25,135 nucleotides of DNA from a virus, in the IMG/VR virus record IMGVR_UViG_3300045944_000416, positions 1 through 25,135 of that record. One strand, 5' to 3'. The notes under the pieces are model-generated. The model was not told the DNA's origin. It did no database searches and saw only the letters and a list, made by a program, of their open reading frames with translations. The position numbers were made by a program, and so were the translations under genes. This document shows positions 7,976-15,529 of the stretch, one piece after another. Numbering within the stretch: position 1 is the first letter of the stretch; each line of letters opens with the position of its first letter.

Positions 7976-9447
7976 TGGCGATTACCGCCACCTTCACCGC
8001 CGACTTCTCGCAGTTCAGCAGCGAAACCAAGAAAGCCACGCTCGATCTCGACAAGTTCGAGAAGGAGACCCTCGAAGCGGGCGGCGCGATTACGACGCTG
8101 GCGACGTCGACCGATAAAGCGAGCAAGAGCGCCAGCTCCATCAGCAGCGCGTATCGGCAGTTCGACGGGGCGCTGTCGGCCGCCGGCATCAACATCGGCC
8201 CGGCGGTGAAAGGCCTCGAGGACCTGGCGGCGGCCTCCGGCAAGAGTGTCGGGGCCCTGGGGAAGCTGGCCACGGCCGGCCTGGTCGTCGGCACGTTTAC
8301 GGCGGCCTTTCAAACCGCGCGCTACGTGATCGACAAATGGTTTCCCGACCTGGATGATGCGATTGCGAAGAGTGTCTCGTCATTCTTTGGCTGGGGCGAT
8401 GTCGCCGAACAAACGGCGGGCGCCGTCGCTGATACGTTGGCCCGCGCCAGTAAAGAGGCCGGGCGCGAGATTACCAACATTAACGAGGCCGTCCGAATCA
8501 ATACGCAAGCCCTGAAGGACCGCAACCTGAAACTCCAGGAACAGAAGCGCGCTGACGAGCAGTCCGCGGAGGCCCTGGTCCGCGTGAATGCGGAACTGCA
8601 AAACCATAAGGCGGTGCTCGAGGCGATGGACCCGCTTCGCCGGCACGAAATTGAATCCGCGCTCCGACGGGGCGCCAGCGAACGGGACGTCGCGCTGGCG
8701 TACAAGGCGACCGCGTCCGAGATGGCGGCGGTCACCGACAAGGTCAAGCAGCACGAAGCGGCGCTCGAGGCCGTCAAGAAGAAACAGCAGGAGCTCCAGC
8801 GGCAGCAAGAAGACCTGTTGAAAGCGCAGGCGAAATACGCCAGTGAAGTGCAGGGCGTCATCGACCGGGTCTTCGGCACGGAGGCGCTGAACAAAGCGGC
8901 GCTCTGGTCCGACGCGATGAAGCAGCTCGGCGACGACGTCAGCTACCTGCGGACGGCGGAACTTGAGGAACTCCATCGAACGATGCTCGAAGGCATTGAC
9001 GCGATGGCGCGGGCCGGCATTCTGACCGACGAGATGTCGTCGCGGTTCTCGCAGTTGGCCGTCTCCGCCCAAGTGGCGCTCGAGGCCCTGAAGCCCATCG
9101 TCGACACCACCGAAGACCTCGTCAAGGCGCAGTGGGACTACGTCACGGCGCTCGACGCGGAGGCCGCCGCGCAGCGGGAGGCGACATCGGCGGCGAAGCA
9201 GGCGCAAGAGGCGAAAGGCGGCGGGTTCGCGGCCGGCCTGGTGCCCAACGCGATCATCGGCCGCAACGGCGTCGCGACCGACATGTTCGGCCGGCCGGTC
9301 GTCGCCGGCGGCGGCATCAGTCAATTGCCAGTCGTCAACATCAGCGTCGGCGGCAACATCATCGGCACGGAAGCCGAACTCGCGCGCCTCGTCGGCAACG
9401 CCCTGACGTCTGGGTATCGGCAGGGCGGCAACCGGCAGCCGGTCTGA
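7975..9447 (+). CDS. Tail tape measure protein
   Basis: This protein sets tail length and is threaded out ahead of the DNA. It is 490 aa, short for the family. At about 0.15 nm per residue, that would imply a tail of roughly 70 nm. The N-terminal 60 residues are polar and helical (ITATFTADFSQFSSETKKAT). A hydrophobic stretch follows (LGKLATAGLVVGTFTAAF, about 103-120), then a long coiled coil rich in Gln, Lys and Glu (about 145-290). The C-terminus has the Gly-rich ending often seen in tape measures (VVNISVGGNIIGTEAELARL). Start and stop overlap both neighbours (TGATG). Confidence 0.88.
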   Translation: MAITATFTADFSQFSSETKKATLDLDKFEKETLEAGGAITTLATSTDKASKSASSISSAYRQFDGALSAAGINIGPAVKGLEDLAAASGKSVGALGKLATAGLVVGTFTAAFQTARYVIDKWFPDLDDAIAKSVSSFFGWGDVAEQTAGAVADTLARASKEAGREITNINEAVRINTQALKDRNLKLQEQKRADEQSAEALVRVNAELQNHKAVLEAMDPLRRHEIESALRRGASERDVALAYKATASEMAAVTDKVKQHEAALEAVKKKQQELQRQQEDLLKAQAKYASEVQGVIDRVFGTEALNKAALWSDAMKQLGDDVSYLRTAELEELHRTMLEGIDAMARAGILTDEMSSRFSQLAVSAQVALEALKPIVDTTEDLVKAQWDYVTALDAEAAAQREATSAAKQAQEAKGGGFAAGLVPNAIIGRNGVATDMFGRPVVAGGGISQLPVVNISVGGNIIGTEAELARLVGNALTSGYRQGGNRQPV

Positions 9448-11798
9448 TGGCCTTGCTTTATGCGCTGGCCGGCGTGGCTCGAGCAGGCGCGACGCGGAGC
9501 GGCTACGTCTCCGGGCAAGTCTTCGTCCAGTACGGCGGCGTCCACTATGGCTGGGGCCACGACACCGCGGCCGGCATCCTGGTCGGCTCCCTCAGCATCA
9601 ACCAGGAGCTTGACGAGACCCCGGACACCGGGCGCTTCACCGTCAACGGGATCGTCCCGTCCATCGGCGATGAGGTCATCATCACGCTGGGGTCGAAGTC
9701 GGCGACGATGCCGCTCTTCGCCGGCTTCGGCCTGACCGTGACCCAGAAATATGCCGGCGTCCCGGCCAACGTCCAGGCCGACGTCGCCGCGGTCGACTAC
9801 ACCTGGCAACTCGGGTTCGTGCTGGTGACCATCCAGTACCGCAACCAGTCGGCGAGCGCGATCGTGCAGGACCTCGTGTCGCGGTTTGCCGGCGCGAACG
9901 GGTTCACCGCGACCGCGGTCGAAGCCGGGATGCCGACGCTCGATGAAATCACGTTCACGAACGAGGACCTCGCGACCGCCATTACGCGGACCCTGCGCCG
10001 GGCCGGCGGGTACTGGTACTGCGACTACCGCCGGAACGTCCACGCGTTCGTCAATGCCGAACCGACCTCGCCGCCGCTGGACCTGACCCCGACGCATCCG
10101 TCCCTCGCCAACGTCACGCAGGCGACCGAACGCACGCAGGTGCTGTCACGGGTGTATGTCGAAGGGCGGGGCAGTCGGCTGCTCGGCAACGTCGCGACCG
10201 GCGACACGAAGATCCCGCTCGACGCCGTGGACATGTTCGCCGTCGCGCCCGACGTCTTTCTCAAGGCCTCGTTCCAGGGCGCGGAAGGTGGCGCCCAACA
10301 CTTGGCGTTCTCAGGCGTGGTCGTCGGCGGGGCGGGTTCGGTCGTCGGCCCCGGCATGGGACCGACCACGGCACCGACGGTCGCGCTCGGGAGCGGCAGC
10401 GGGGTCACGCCCGGGACGCACAGCTACGCGATCACGTTTGCGACGGCATCCGGCGAATCGATGCCCGGGCCCCAGTCGACGATCAGCGTCGGCGGCCAGG
10501 TGTCGAATCCGACCGGACTCCCCGGCACGCCGTACAACGCCGGGACGCATTTCCTGGCGCCGAGTCTCACCATCGGCGACACGATCTACGCGGGGTATGC
10601 CTATTCGACCGCGACGTCGAGCACGGACGCCGCCAACGGCCTCCAGACGACGGCGGCCGTCACGCACCCGACTGGGGTTGTCGTCATCAGCGGCGCGCCG
10701 CTGAACCCGACCCAGGCGCAGGCCGTCGGCTGCGCGTTCCCGTATTCTGGGGATGCCAACGTCAAGTGGATTGTGACCTATTGGAATTCCGCGCAGCGGC
10801 CCGGGTGGTATCGCTACAACGTGATCGCCAATAACGCCGCCCTGGTCGGCGGCTACGCGCAAGAGTATGTGACGCTCTATAACACCGTCGTCGGGCTGCC
10901 GGCATCGAATACGACCTCGCTGCCCAGCCAGGTGCTGGTGAGCAGCATCGCCACAGGGCCGTCCGGGACGACGAGCCGGAAGCTGTATCGGACCGCGGCC
11001 GGCCAGGCGCCCCTGAAGCTGCTGGCGACGCTGGCCGACAACACGACCACGACCTACACGGACGCGATCGGCGACGGGTCGCTCGGCGCGACTCCGCCGG
11101 CGACCGATACGTCGGGCCTGACGCAGCCGCAAGGGCAAGTCTTGCCGGGGTCGACCGTGCTCCCGATCGCCGGCAATGCGCCCTTCGACGCGTCCGGCGG
11201 CTGGGCCGTCATCGGCAACGGCGATCAGGTCATCCGCTATACCGGCGTGACCTCGACGCAGCTCACCGGCATTCCGGCGTCGGGCACGGGCAGCATTACG
11301 GCGACCGTCGTCTACAACTCGACCGCGACCGCGGCGGCCATGCTCACGGGCATTCCGTCCAGCGGCGACCGCAGCATCGTCCGCGCGTTGACCGCCGGCG
11401 ACGAGATCTACCTGGTCGTCCAGGTCGATGACGAGCCGACGCGGGCCGCGCTGGCGGCCGACGTCGGCGGGACCGGTCTTCGCGAAGAGTGGGTGCAGGA
11501 CCGGCGGCTGTCGATTCCCGAAGCGCGGGCGCGGGGGCGGGCGACGCTGAACCTGCGTCCGCTCGACACGTTCACGCTGTCGTACACCGTGCGCGACCTG
11601 CGGACCGGCGTGGGGAAGTTCGTCACCGCGACCCTGCCGGCGCCCACGAACATCACCGGCGTCTATCGGATTCAGTCGGTCGGCATCGGGAATTTCCGGC
11701 CGCGCGCGAACCAATACCCGACCTACCGCGTGCGCGCCTCGAGCACGCATTTCTCGTTCGACGACTGGCTCCGCCGGCTGCGGACGACCGAGGTCTAG
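9447..11798 (+). CDS. Large tail protein, tail hub/baseplate-like with fibronectin-like inserts
   Basis: The ATG overlaps the tape measure stop (TGATG), giving 783 aa; the frame stays open further upstream, but this start fits the operon. Residues about 20-210 resemble a tail hub: a beta-barrel start (VFVQYGGVHYGWGHD), EVIITLGS, then SASAIVQDLVSRFAG and ATAITRTLRRAGGYWYCDY. The middle has fibronectin/Ig-like strands (TPGTHSYAITFATASGESMPG) and a second similar segment (SGTTSRKLYRTAAGQAPLKL). LTGIPASG and LTGIPSSG are an internal repeat 81 bp apart, near 11262 and 11343. The C-terminus returns to hub-like beta sequence (TFTLSYTVRDLRTGVGKFV). It probably forms the tail tip and carries host-contacting domains. 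Confidence 0.72.
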   Translation: MALLYALAGVARAGATRSGYVSGQVFVQYGGVHYGWGHDTAAGILVGSLSINQELDETPDTGRFTVNGIVPSIGDEVIITLGSKSATMPLFAGFGLTVTQKYAGVPANVQADVAAVDYTWQLGFVLVTIQYRNQSASAIVQDLVSRFAGANGFTATAVEAGMPTLDEITFTNEDLATAITRTLRRAGGYWYCDYRRNVHAFVNAEPTSPPLDLTPTHPSLANVTQATERTQVLSRVYVEGRGSRLLGNVATGDTKIPLDAVDMFAVAPDVFLKASFQGAEGGAQHLAFSGVVVGGAGSVVGPGMGPTTAPTVALGSGSGVTPGTHSYAITFATASGESMPGPQSTISVGGQVSNPTGLPGTPYNAGTHFLAPSLTIGDTIYAGYAYSTATSSTDAANGLQTTAAVTHPTGVVVISGAPLNPTQAQAVGCAFPYSGDANVKWIVTYWNSAQRPGWYRYNVIANNAALVGGYAQEYVTLYNTVVGLPASNTTSLPSQVLVSSIATGPSGTTSRKLYRTAAGQAPLKLLATLADNTTTTYTDAIGDGSLGATPPATDTSGLTQPQGQVLPGSTVLPIAGNAPFDASGGWAVIGNGDQVIRYTGVTSTQLTGIPASGTGSITATVVYNSTATAAAMLTGIPSSGDRSIVRALTAGDEIYLVVQVDDEPTRAALAADVGGTGLREEWVQDRRLSIPEARARGRATLNLRPLDTFTLSYTVRDLRTGVGKFVTATLPAPTNITGVYRIQSVGIGNFRPRANQYPTYRVRASSTHFSFDDWLRRLRTTEV

Positions 11799-12299
11799 AT
11801 GGCCACCTGGCCCACCATCATCAACGACGACGGCTCCGGGACGACCGGCACGGTCCTCGACGAGGCCCTGTTCACGGCGATCAAAGCGTATATCGATGCC
11901 GCCGCGCCGCCAGGGCTCGGGCAGTGGCAGACGGTGCCTTTTGCCGCCGGCAATTTCACCGCCGCCGGCAGCATGACCTGGACGGTGAGCGCCGGACAGG
12001 TCCCGTTTAATCGCTACACGCAGTTCGGCAAGACGCTGCTGTGGAGCGTCTACATCGCGGGCGGCGTGCTCGGCGGCACGGCCTCGAACGCCGTGTACAT
12101 CACGCTCCCGAACGGCCTGAGCGCGACCGGGAACGCCGGGACGGCGGCGACGGGGCAGCTGTATGACGGCGTGCATCAGCCGGGCTTCGTCAGCATCGAC
12201 GCGACCGGCCCGAAGCTGCGGATTCAAAAGCAAACCGAGGGCACCTTCGGGCTCGGCCCGACCTACATTCGCTTCACGGTGGTGCTGGAGGTGCTCTGA
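11799..12299 (+). CDS. Probable tail tip / receptor-binding protein
   Basis: This 166-aa protein starts directly after the hub gene stop. The opening WPTIINDDGSGTTGTVLDEA, followed by a short helix (LFTAIKAYIDAA), is typical of the N-terminal attachment segment of tail fibre or spike proteins. The rest is beta-rich (GSMTWTVSAGQVPFNRYTQF, NAVYITLPNGL), like small receptor-binding beta sandwiches. The function is inferred from position and pattern only. Confidence 0.6.
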   Translation: MATWPTIINDDGSGTTGTVLDEALFTAIKAYIDAAAPPGLGQWQTVPFAAGNFTAAGSMTWTVSAGQVPFNRYTQFGKTLLWSVYIAGGVLGGTASNAVYITLPNGLSATGNAGTAATGQLYDGVHQPGFVSIDATGPKLRIQKQTEGTFGLGPTYIRFTVVLEVL

Positions 12300-12577
12300 T
12301 GCAGCGGCAGTTCGTCGAGAAGCCGTTCAAGGTCCTCGCCGAGCAATACCTCGTCGCGACCCAGCCGCCGATTGTCGGCGTCTGCACGATCGCGCACGAC
12401 CCGTTCCCCGACGGCGCCCCGCACGCGCACGTGGAGAGCACCGGCGCCCGTGCCCTGCACGATACCGATGTCCTGGTCTGGAGCGTCTATGACGTCGGCG
12501 TCCTGCTCGACGTCATCGCCCTCGCCGAATTTGAGGACCGGTTCGGGACGATGCCGACGGAGGCGGTCGCGCCATGA
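12299..12577 (+). CDS. Hypothetical protein in the tail fibre region
   Basis: This 92-aa protein has an ATG overlapping the previous stop and its own stop overlapping the next ATG (ATGA). It is mixed alpha/beta with several His and Asp (CTIAHDPFPDGAPHAHVES). There is no signal peptide or membrane segment and no recognised family. Coupled translation suggests it works with the two flanking tail-region proteins. Confidence 0.62.
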   Translation: MQRQFVEKPFKVLAEQYLVATQPPIVGVCTIAHDPFPDGAPHAHVESTGARALHDTDVLVWSVYDVGVLLDVIALAEFEDRFGTMPTEAVAP

Positions 12578-13224
12578 GTGACCTCTACTTCTACACGACG
12601 CCGGCCGACGCCGAGGTCGTCGTCACCCTCGACACTGGCCACGTCTTCGTCGGCCTGCCGTGCGTCGCCAACGGCCGCGAGGACGCGCATCGGGTGACGC
12701 TCCCAGCCGACACGCCGACGCAGGGCGCGTTCGTACGGGTCACCTGCGCCGGCTACCAGACCGTCGAGGGCCGCGGCATCCTCGAGACCGACGACGACGA
12801 GGTGCCCACGTTCATCTGGGACGATTACCATCTGATTCCACTGCCGCCGCCGCCCGAGCCGCCGTCGCCGGCGAACCCGCACCAGGATCCCTTCGCCATC
12901 ATCGAGGCCGTCTATCAGCAAGGCGACTTCGACCTGTCGACGAAACAAGGCTGTGGCGAATATACGGAGGCCTGCGTCGAGACGCTGCACGCGTCTCACT
13001 CGGCGGATTGGGGACACATCCGCAAGACGACCGCTCAGAATAACTGGCAGGGCCACGCGGTCGATGCCATCTACCTGCGCTGGCCAGCGGGCGAGACGGC
13101 AGCAGGCGTCTGGGACATCGTGTTCGACACCGAGTCGCCCAACGCCGAGCCGTCGTGGAGCTACAAAGGCGCGACCGATCCGACCCTGTGGTACTACGGG
13201 CCGATGCCGTGTCCGCCGGCCTGA
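12574..13224 (+). CDS. Tail-region protein with Ig-like domain and Cys/His (NlpC/P60-like?) domain
   Basis: This 216-aa, two-domain protein has an N-terminal part (residues 1-88) that looks like a carboxypeptidase regulatory-like or PEGA-type beta sandwich (AEVVVTLDTGHVFVGLPC, FVRVTCAGYQTVEGRG). A Pro-rich linker follows at 89-103. The C-terminal domain has GCGEYTEACVETLHASH (126-142, Cys127 at a helix start) and GHAVDAIYLR (160-169, His161 leading a strand, Asp164). The spacing recalls the Cys and His of NlpC/P60 or CHAP cysteine hydrolases. If so, this could be a cell-wall hydrolase used at entry or lysis. The Cys/His reading is inference; the family was not recognised with certainty. Confidence 0.65.
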   Translation: MSDLYFYTTPADAEVVVTLDTGHVFVGLPCVANGREDAHRVTLPADTPTQGAFVRVTCAGYQTVEGRGILETDDDEVPTFIWDDYHLIPLPPPPEPPSPANPHQDPFAIIEAVYQQGDFDLSTKQGCGEYTEACVETLHASHSADWGHIRKTTAQNNWQGHAVDAIYLRWPAGETAAGVWDIVFDTESPNAEPSWSYKGATDPTLWYYGPMPCPPA

Positions 13225-13227
13225 GCC

Positions 13228-13299
13228 GTGGATCTGCTCCTCGTGATCGTCATCTTCGCGTTTCTGTTCCTGCTGCTGGCGCGCGCGACGTGGAAGTGA
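13228..13299 (+). CDS. 23-residue single-pass membrane peptide
   Basis: A GTG start three bases after the previous stop begins a 23-aa peptide. It is almost entirely one hydrophobic helix (LLLVIVIFAFLFLLLARA) ending in a basic tail (TWK). It is the last + strand gene of the late cluster. It could be a minimal holin-like or regulatory membrane peptide. The short length and the overlap with an antisense ORF keep confidence low. Confidence 0.4.
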   Translation: MDLLLVIVIFAFLFLLLARATWK

Positions 13300-13480
13300 T
13301 CTCCTGCTCGGCGACTTCCAGCATGCGACTGGCGTAGCGTTCTTCGGCTAACCGGCGAGCGGCCCGCTGCTGCTTCGCTGGCCCTTGTCGCAGGACCGGA
13401 ATCCGCGTTTTTTCTTTCAGGCGCGCGCCCTCCAACCAGAGCCAATACCACGGCGAATCGGGACGTGTATAGACACCCAT
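13250..13480 (-). CDS. Truncated integrase-like protein (N-terminal arm-binding domain only)
   Basis: From an ATG at 13480, with GAGG suitably placed upstream, this reads 76 aa. The opening MGVYTRPDSPWYW matches the integrase opening MGVFHRDDSPYWW, and RRLAEERY matches RRVAEDVY. It stops at a natural TGA after the region that would correspond to the arm-type DNA-binding domain and the start of the linker. It lacks the core-binding and catalytic domains. It is either a remnant of a second integrase or a small free-standing DNA-binding protein that could compete at arm sites. The frame also extends to 13507, but the homology supports the 13480 start. Confidence 0.55.
   Translation of the reverse strand: MGVYTRPDSPWYWLWLEGARLKEKTRIPVLRQGPAKQQRAARRLAEERYASRMLEVAEQEITSTSRAPAAGTETRR
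13291..13320. repeat. Weak inverted repeat at the end of the late operon
   Basis: TGGAAGT (13291-13297) and ACTTCCA (13314-13320) are perfect 7-bp reverse complements around a 16-base loop. They overlap the stop of the last late gene. There is no T-run, so an intrinsic terminator is doubtful. Confidence 0.25.
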
Positions 13481-13560
13481 TACTGGCCTCGGAAGGAGCG
13501 GGAACACAGCGAGAATAGAGGGTGGCGAAAGGTGGCGCTAAGTGATGCAAACTGGCGAAT

Positions 13561-13575
13561 GGTCACTGCGTGACC
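13561..13575. repeat. Short perfect inverted repeat near the att region
   Basis: GGTCAC-TGC-GTGACC forms a 6-bp perfect inverted repeat, about 55 bp from the tRNA-like core. It could be an excisionase or accessory-factor site. Low information content. Confidence 0.25.
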
Positions 13576-13583
13576 GTTCGACC

Positions 13584-13712
13584 GAAATCCGCTGGAATCG
13601 TCTGATTTGCTAGGAATCTTAAGCATTTTGCTGGTGGACGGCAGGAGGCTCGAACTCCCGACCTCCGCGTTGCGAACGTGGGACTGATGCGCGGATTTCC
13701 TTAGGATTTCTT
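13584..13712. repeat. Candidate integrase arm-type repeats flanking the att core
   Basis: Related short motifs lie on both sides of the tRNA-like core: GAAATCC at 13584-13590 (inverted), CTAGGAATCTT at 13610-13620, GGATTTC at 13693-13699, and TTAGGATTTCTT at 13701-13712, which contains a second GGATTTC. Tyrosine integrases with an N-terminal arm-binding domain use such flanking repeats. They are assigned by eye only. Confidence 0.4.
13632..13683 (-). other. attP: attP core: 3' half of a tRNA gene (tRNA-Ala-like), not a complete tRNA
   Basis: The - strand reads as a tRNA from the anticodon arm to the CCA end: loop TTCGCAA (anticodon CGC), variable loop AGGTC, T-arm GGGAG-TTCGAGC-CTCCT, acceptor strand GCCGTCC, A73 and CCA at 13632-13634. 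U70 in the acceptor fits tRNA-Ala. There is no D-arm or 5' acceptor strand, and the anticodon stem has one A-C mismatch on its 5' side, probably where identity to the host gene ends. Temperate phages commonly carry such a segment as attP, restoring the host tRNA on integration. It lies beside the integrase module. Confidence 0.78.
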
Positions 13713-13770
13713 GGGTGTTTCGCTTGAATCGGGAACGGGGCGGGAATGGGAACAGACCCGCCGACGCCCG

Positions 13771-14256
13771 TCACCAGACTTCAAACCCGCCGGAATTGTC
13801 TGCCCATGCCGCAAACCGTTCATAGAGATCCACGAAATCATCGCGGATTTTTTGCGGCCAGGGCGCGCCGGTCACGTCGCCAGTGAAACTTCGGAGAAGC
13901 ATTTTTTCTACGTCGGCTTTCGTGAACGAGACCTGAGTCGAAGGCGTCAAGGCTCCGCGATGACTCTCGGGTAACGACCGTTGAATCGCGACCAGATTGC
14001 GCGCGATCCTCGCCATGATCTTCGCTTCATGTTTGGTCACCCGAAATCCGTCGTTGCTGAGGATGGCCGGATACTGTGCGCCCTGTGGCATTCGGGGATC
14101 AACGCCGAATGCACAGTACCATTGACCCTCCCGCGAGAGGCATGGGAACAAGTGACCGCACGCCGCAATGAGTGGCCCCCAGGAAAAAGCGCCGAAATGA
14201 AACGTCCGATCGGTGTGGGCGAGTTTTCGGTTCAGTGCTTTGAGGTCGTAGCCCAT
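13771..14256 (-). CDS. Conserved hypothetical protein downstream of the integrase
   Basis: This 161-aa protein starts four bases after the integrase stop, so the two are probably co-transcribed. The opening MGYDLKALNRKLAHTD, the Trp-rich segment FSWGPLIAACGHLF and a later SNDGFRVTKHEAKIMARIA resemble a loosely defined group of small phage and bacterial proteins that begin MGFDL. I know no function for them. There is no membrane segment. The C-terminal part is helical (RDDFVDLYERFAAWADN). It lies between integrase and att core, so a role in lysogeny or excision is possible but unproven. Confidence 0.72.
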   Translation of the reverse strand: MGYDLKALNRKLAHTDRTFHFGAFSWGPLIAACGHLFPCLSREGQWYCAFGVDPRMPQGAQYPAILSNDGFRVTKHEAKIMARIARNLVAIQRSLPESHRGALTPSTQVSFTKADVEKMLLRSFTGDVTGAPWPQKIRDDFVDLYERFAAWADNSGGFEVW

Positions 14257-14260
14257 TTCC

Positions 14261-15325
14261 CTATGCCCTTCGCCGTGTTGTGGTGTTGACGAGCGCCAGC
14301 TTGTCCTCGCGGCTGACCTCGGCGTAGATGTCGAGCAAGACGTCCGGCTTCCGCCATCCGCCCTGTCCCTGGATCGCTTTCAGGTTCTTCCCGGCGCGGA
14401 TGTAGTCCGTCGCTCCCGATCGGCGCGTGCCCCAGTGGAAGGTGACGCCGTTCTGTGCGCGTCCGTAGGGCACATCCGCCTGGCGACAGAGATACTCGAG
14501 CCGCTGGCGCACGGAGCCCGGCCAGTCGCGCGGCCGTTCGGCCCGTCGAAACTTCGGGAACAGATACGTGCTGCCATTGTCGGCCAACGCCTCGACGGCC
14601 GCCAATGCCCGCTTGCCCAGCACGACCTCGTTCGGGTCGTTGTTCTTCGGGTCCGCGATGTAGAGGACGCGGGGATCGTGCGGGTCACGGTGCGTGTGCT
14701 CGAGGTCGAGCAGGTCACTCAGGCGCGTCAGCGTCAAACGGCCGAGCACCAGGATCGCCGTGTCCTGGGCATCTTCGCAGACCCGGAGGAGCCGCACGAA
14801 TTCCCGGCGGGTCGTGTACCGCCGCCGCGGCGGGACGATGCGCAGGCGCTTCATGCCGACGATCGGCGAGACCTCGAGGTACTCCGGCACGGCATCGCGC
14901 AGCATGCTCTTCAGCAGATCGACCTCGCGGTTGATCGTGCGGGCCGCGGCAGTGTCCTTCCGGTGCGTGTGGTACCGCGTGACGGTGTCCTTCGTGATCT
15001 GCGTCAGTAGTTCGCGGCCGAAGAACGCGACGAGGTGCGCGAGCATCTCGGCTTCCCGCCGGGCGCCGGCCCGATGCGCAATCACGTGCGTCGCATACGG
15101 TTCCGCATACGCGGCAAAGCGGATCTGTGTGCGCGCCTGCGGCAGGCGATGAATCGTCTTCGCCTGTTGCAGCAGCGCCTGGTGATAGACGTCCTCGGCG
15201 ACGCGGCGGCTGTCGGTCCGCTGCGCGACGGTCGCGCCGATGCGCACGGCCGTCTTGACTTTCTCTTTCGTCTGCTCGTTGAAGTACCACCAGTACGGCG
15301 AATCGTCGCGGTGAAACACGCCCAT
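14261..15325 (-). CDS. int: Tyrosine recombinase integrase
   Basis: This catalyses site-specific integration and excision at the att site. The protein is 354 aa. The N-terminal arm-binding region is residues 1-60 and the core-binding helices are about 70-150. The catalytic residues are Arg201 (LTRLSDLLDLEH), Lys227 (IADPKNND), His297 and Arg301/302 (FHWGTRRSGAT), Trp324 (GGWRKPD, in place of the second His) and nucleophile Tyr334 (LLDIYAEV). The His-to-Arg spacing, H-x-x-x-R, is one longer than the usual H-x-x-R. The ribosome site AGGAAAGG (15335-15342, - strand) lies nine bases from the ATG. The gene is encoded opposite to the structural genes, next to its attP. Confidence 0.94.
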   Translation of the reverse strand: MGVFHRDDSPYWWYFNEQTKEKVKTAVRIGATVAQRTDSRRVAEDVYHQALLQQAKTIHRLPQARTQIRFAAYAEPYATHVIAHRAGARREAEMLAHLVAFFGRELLTQITKDTVTRYHTHRKDTAAARTINREVDLLKSMLRDAVPEYLEVSPIVGMKRLRIVPPRRRYTTRREFVRLLRVCEDAQDTAILVLGRLTLTRLSDLLDLEHTHRDPHDPRVLYIADPKNNDPNEVVLGKRALAAVEALADNGSTYLFPKFRRAERPRDWPGSVRQRLEYLCRQADVPYGRAQNGVTFHWGTRRSGATDYIRAGKNLKAIQGQGGWRKPDVLLDIYAEVSREDKLALVNTTTRRRA

Positions 15326-15529
15326 CTGTCAGCGCCTTTCCTACAATGTAACGGTCCGTGCCTACACGGCAAAAGTCTTGATCACGAGCAGGTGCGGATG
15401 GGTGCCAGAAAATATACCGTTCAGCATGATTCCCTGTTGCACCTCCGACCAAAATTCGTTACCGTGAGCCGTCATCGTGATGTCTGACTGGAATCGCTGC
15501 GTTGCGCGTCATCATACGAGGTCGGCACT

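Noticed and set aside
9132-9446. Upstream extension of the tail hub gene to 9132
   Set aside because: The extension reads Arg/Gly-rich nonsense through the tape measure C-terminus. The ATG at 9447 overlaps the tape measure stop in the same TGATG style as its neighbours.
10311-12233. 640-codon minus-strand open frame opposite the tail hub gene
   Set aside because: It crosses three well-packed + strand genes with overlapping stops and starts. The antisense composition (Arg, Gly, Asp, His) is typical of a shadow in high-GC DNA.
13632-13683. A complete tRNA gene
   Set aside because: Only the anticodon, variable, T-arm and 3' acceptor parts exist. No D-arm or 5' acceptor strand is found upstream on the minus strand.
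13385-13974. Plus-strand open frames (13385-13573 and 13711-13974)
   Set aside because: They lie opposite the integrase-like fragment, att core and conserved minus-strand gene, lack ribosome sites, and give no protein-like pattern.
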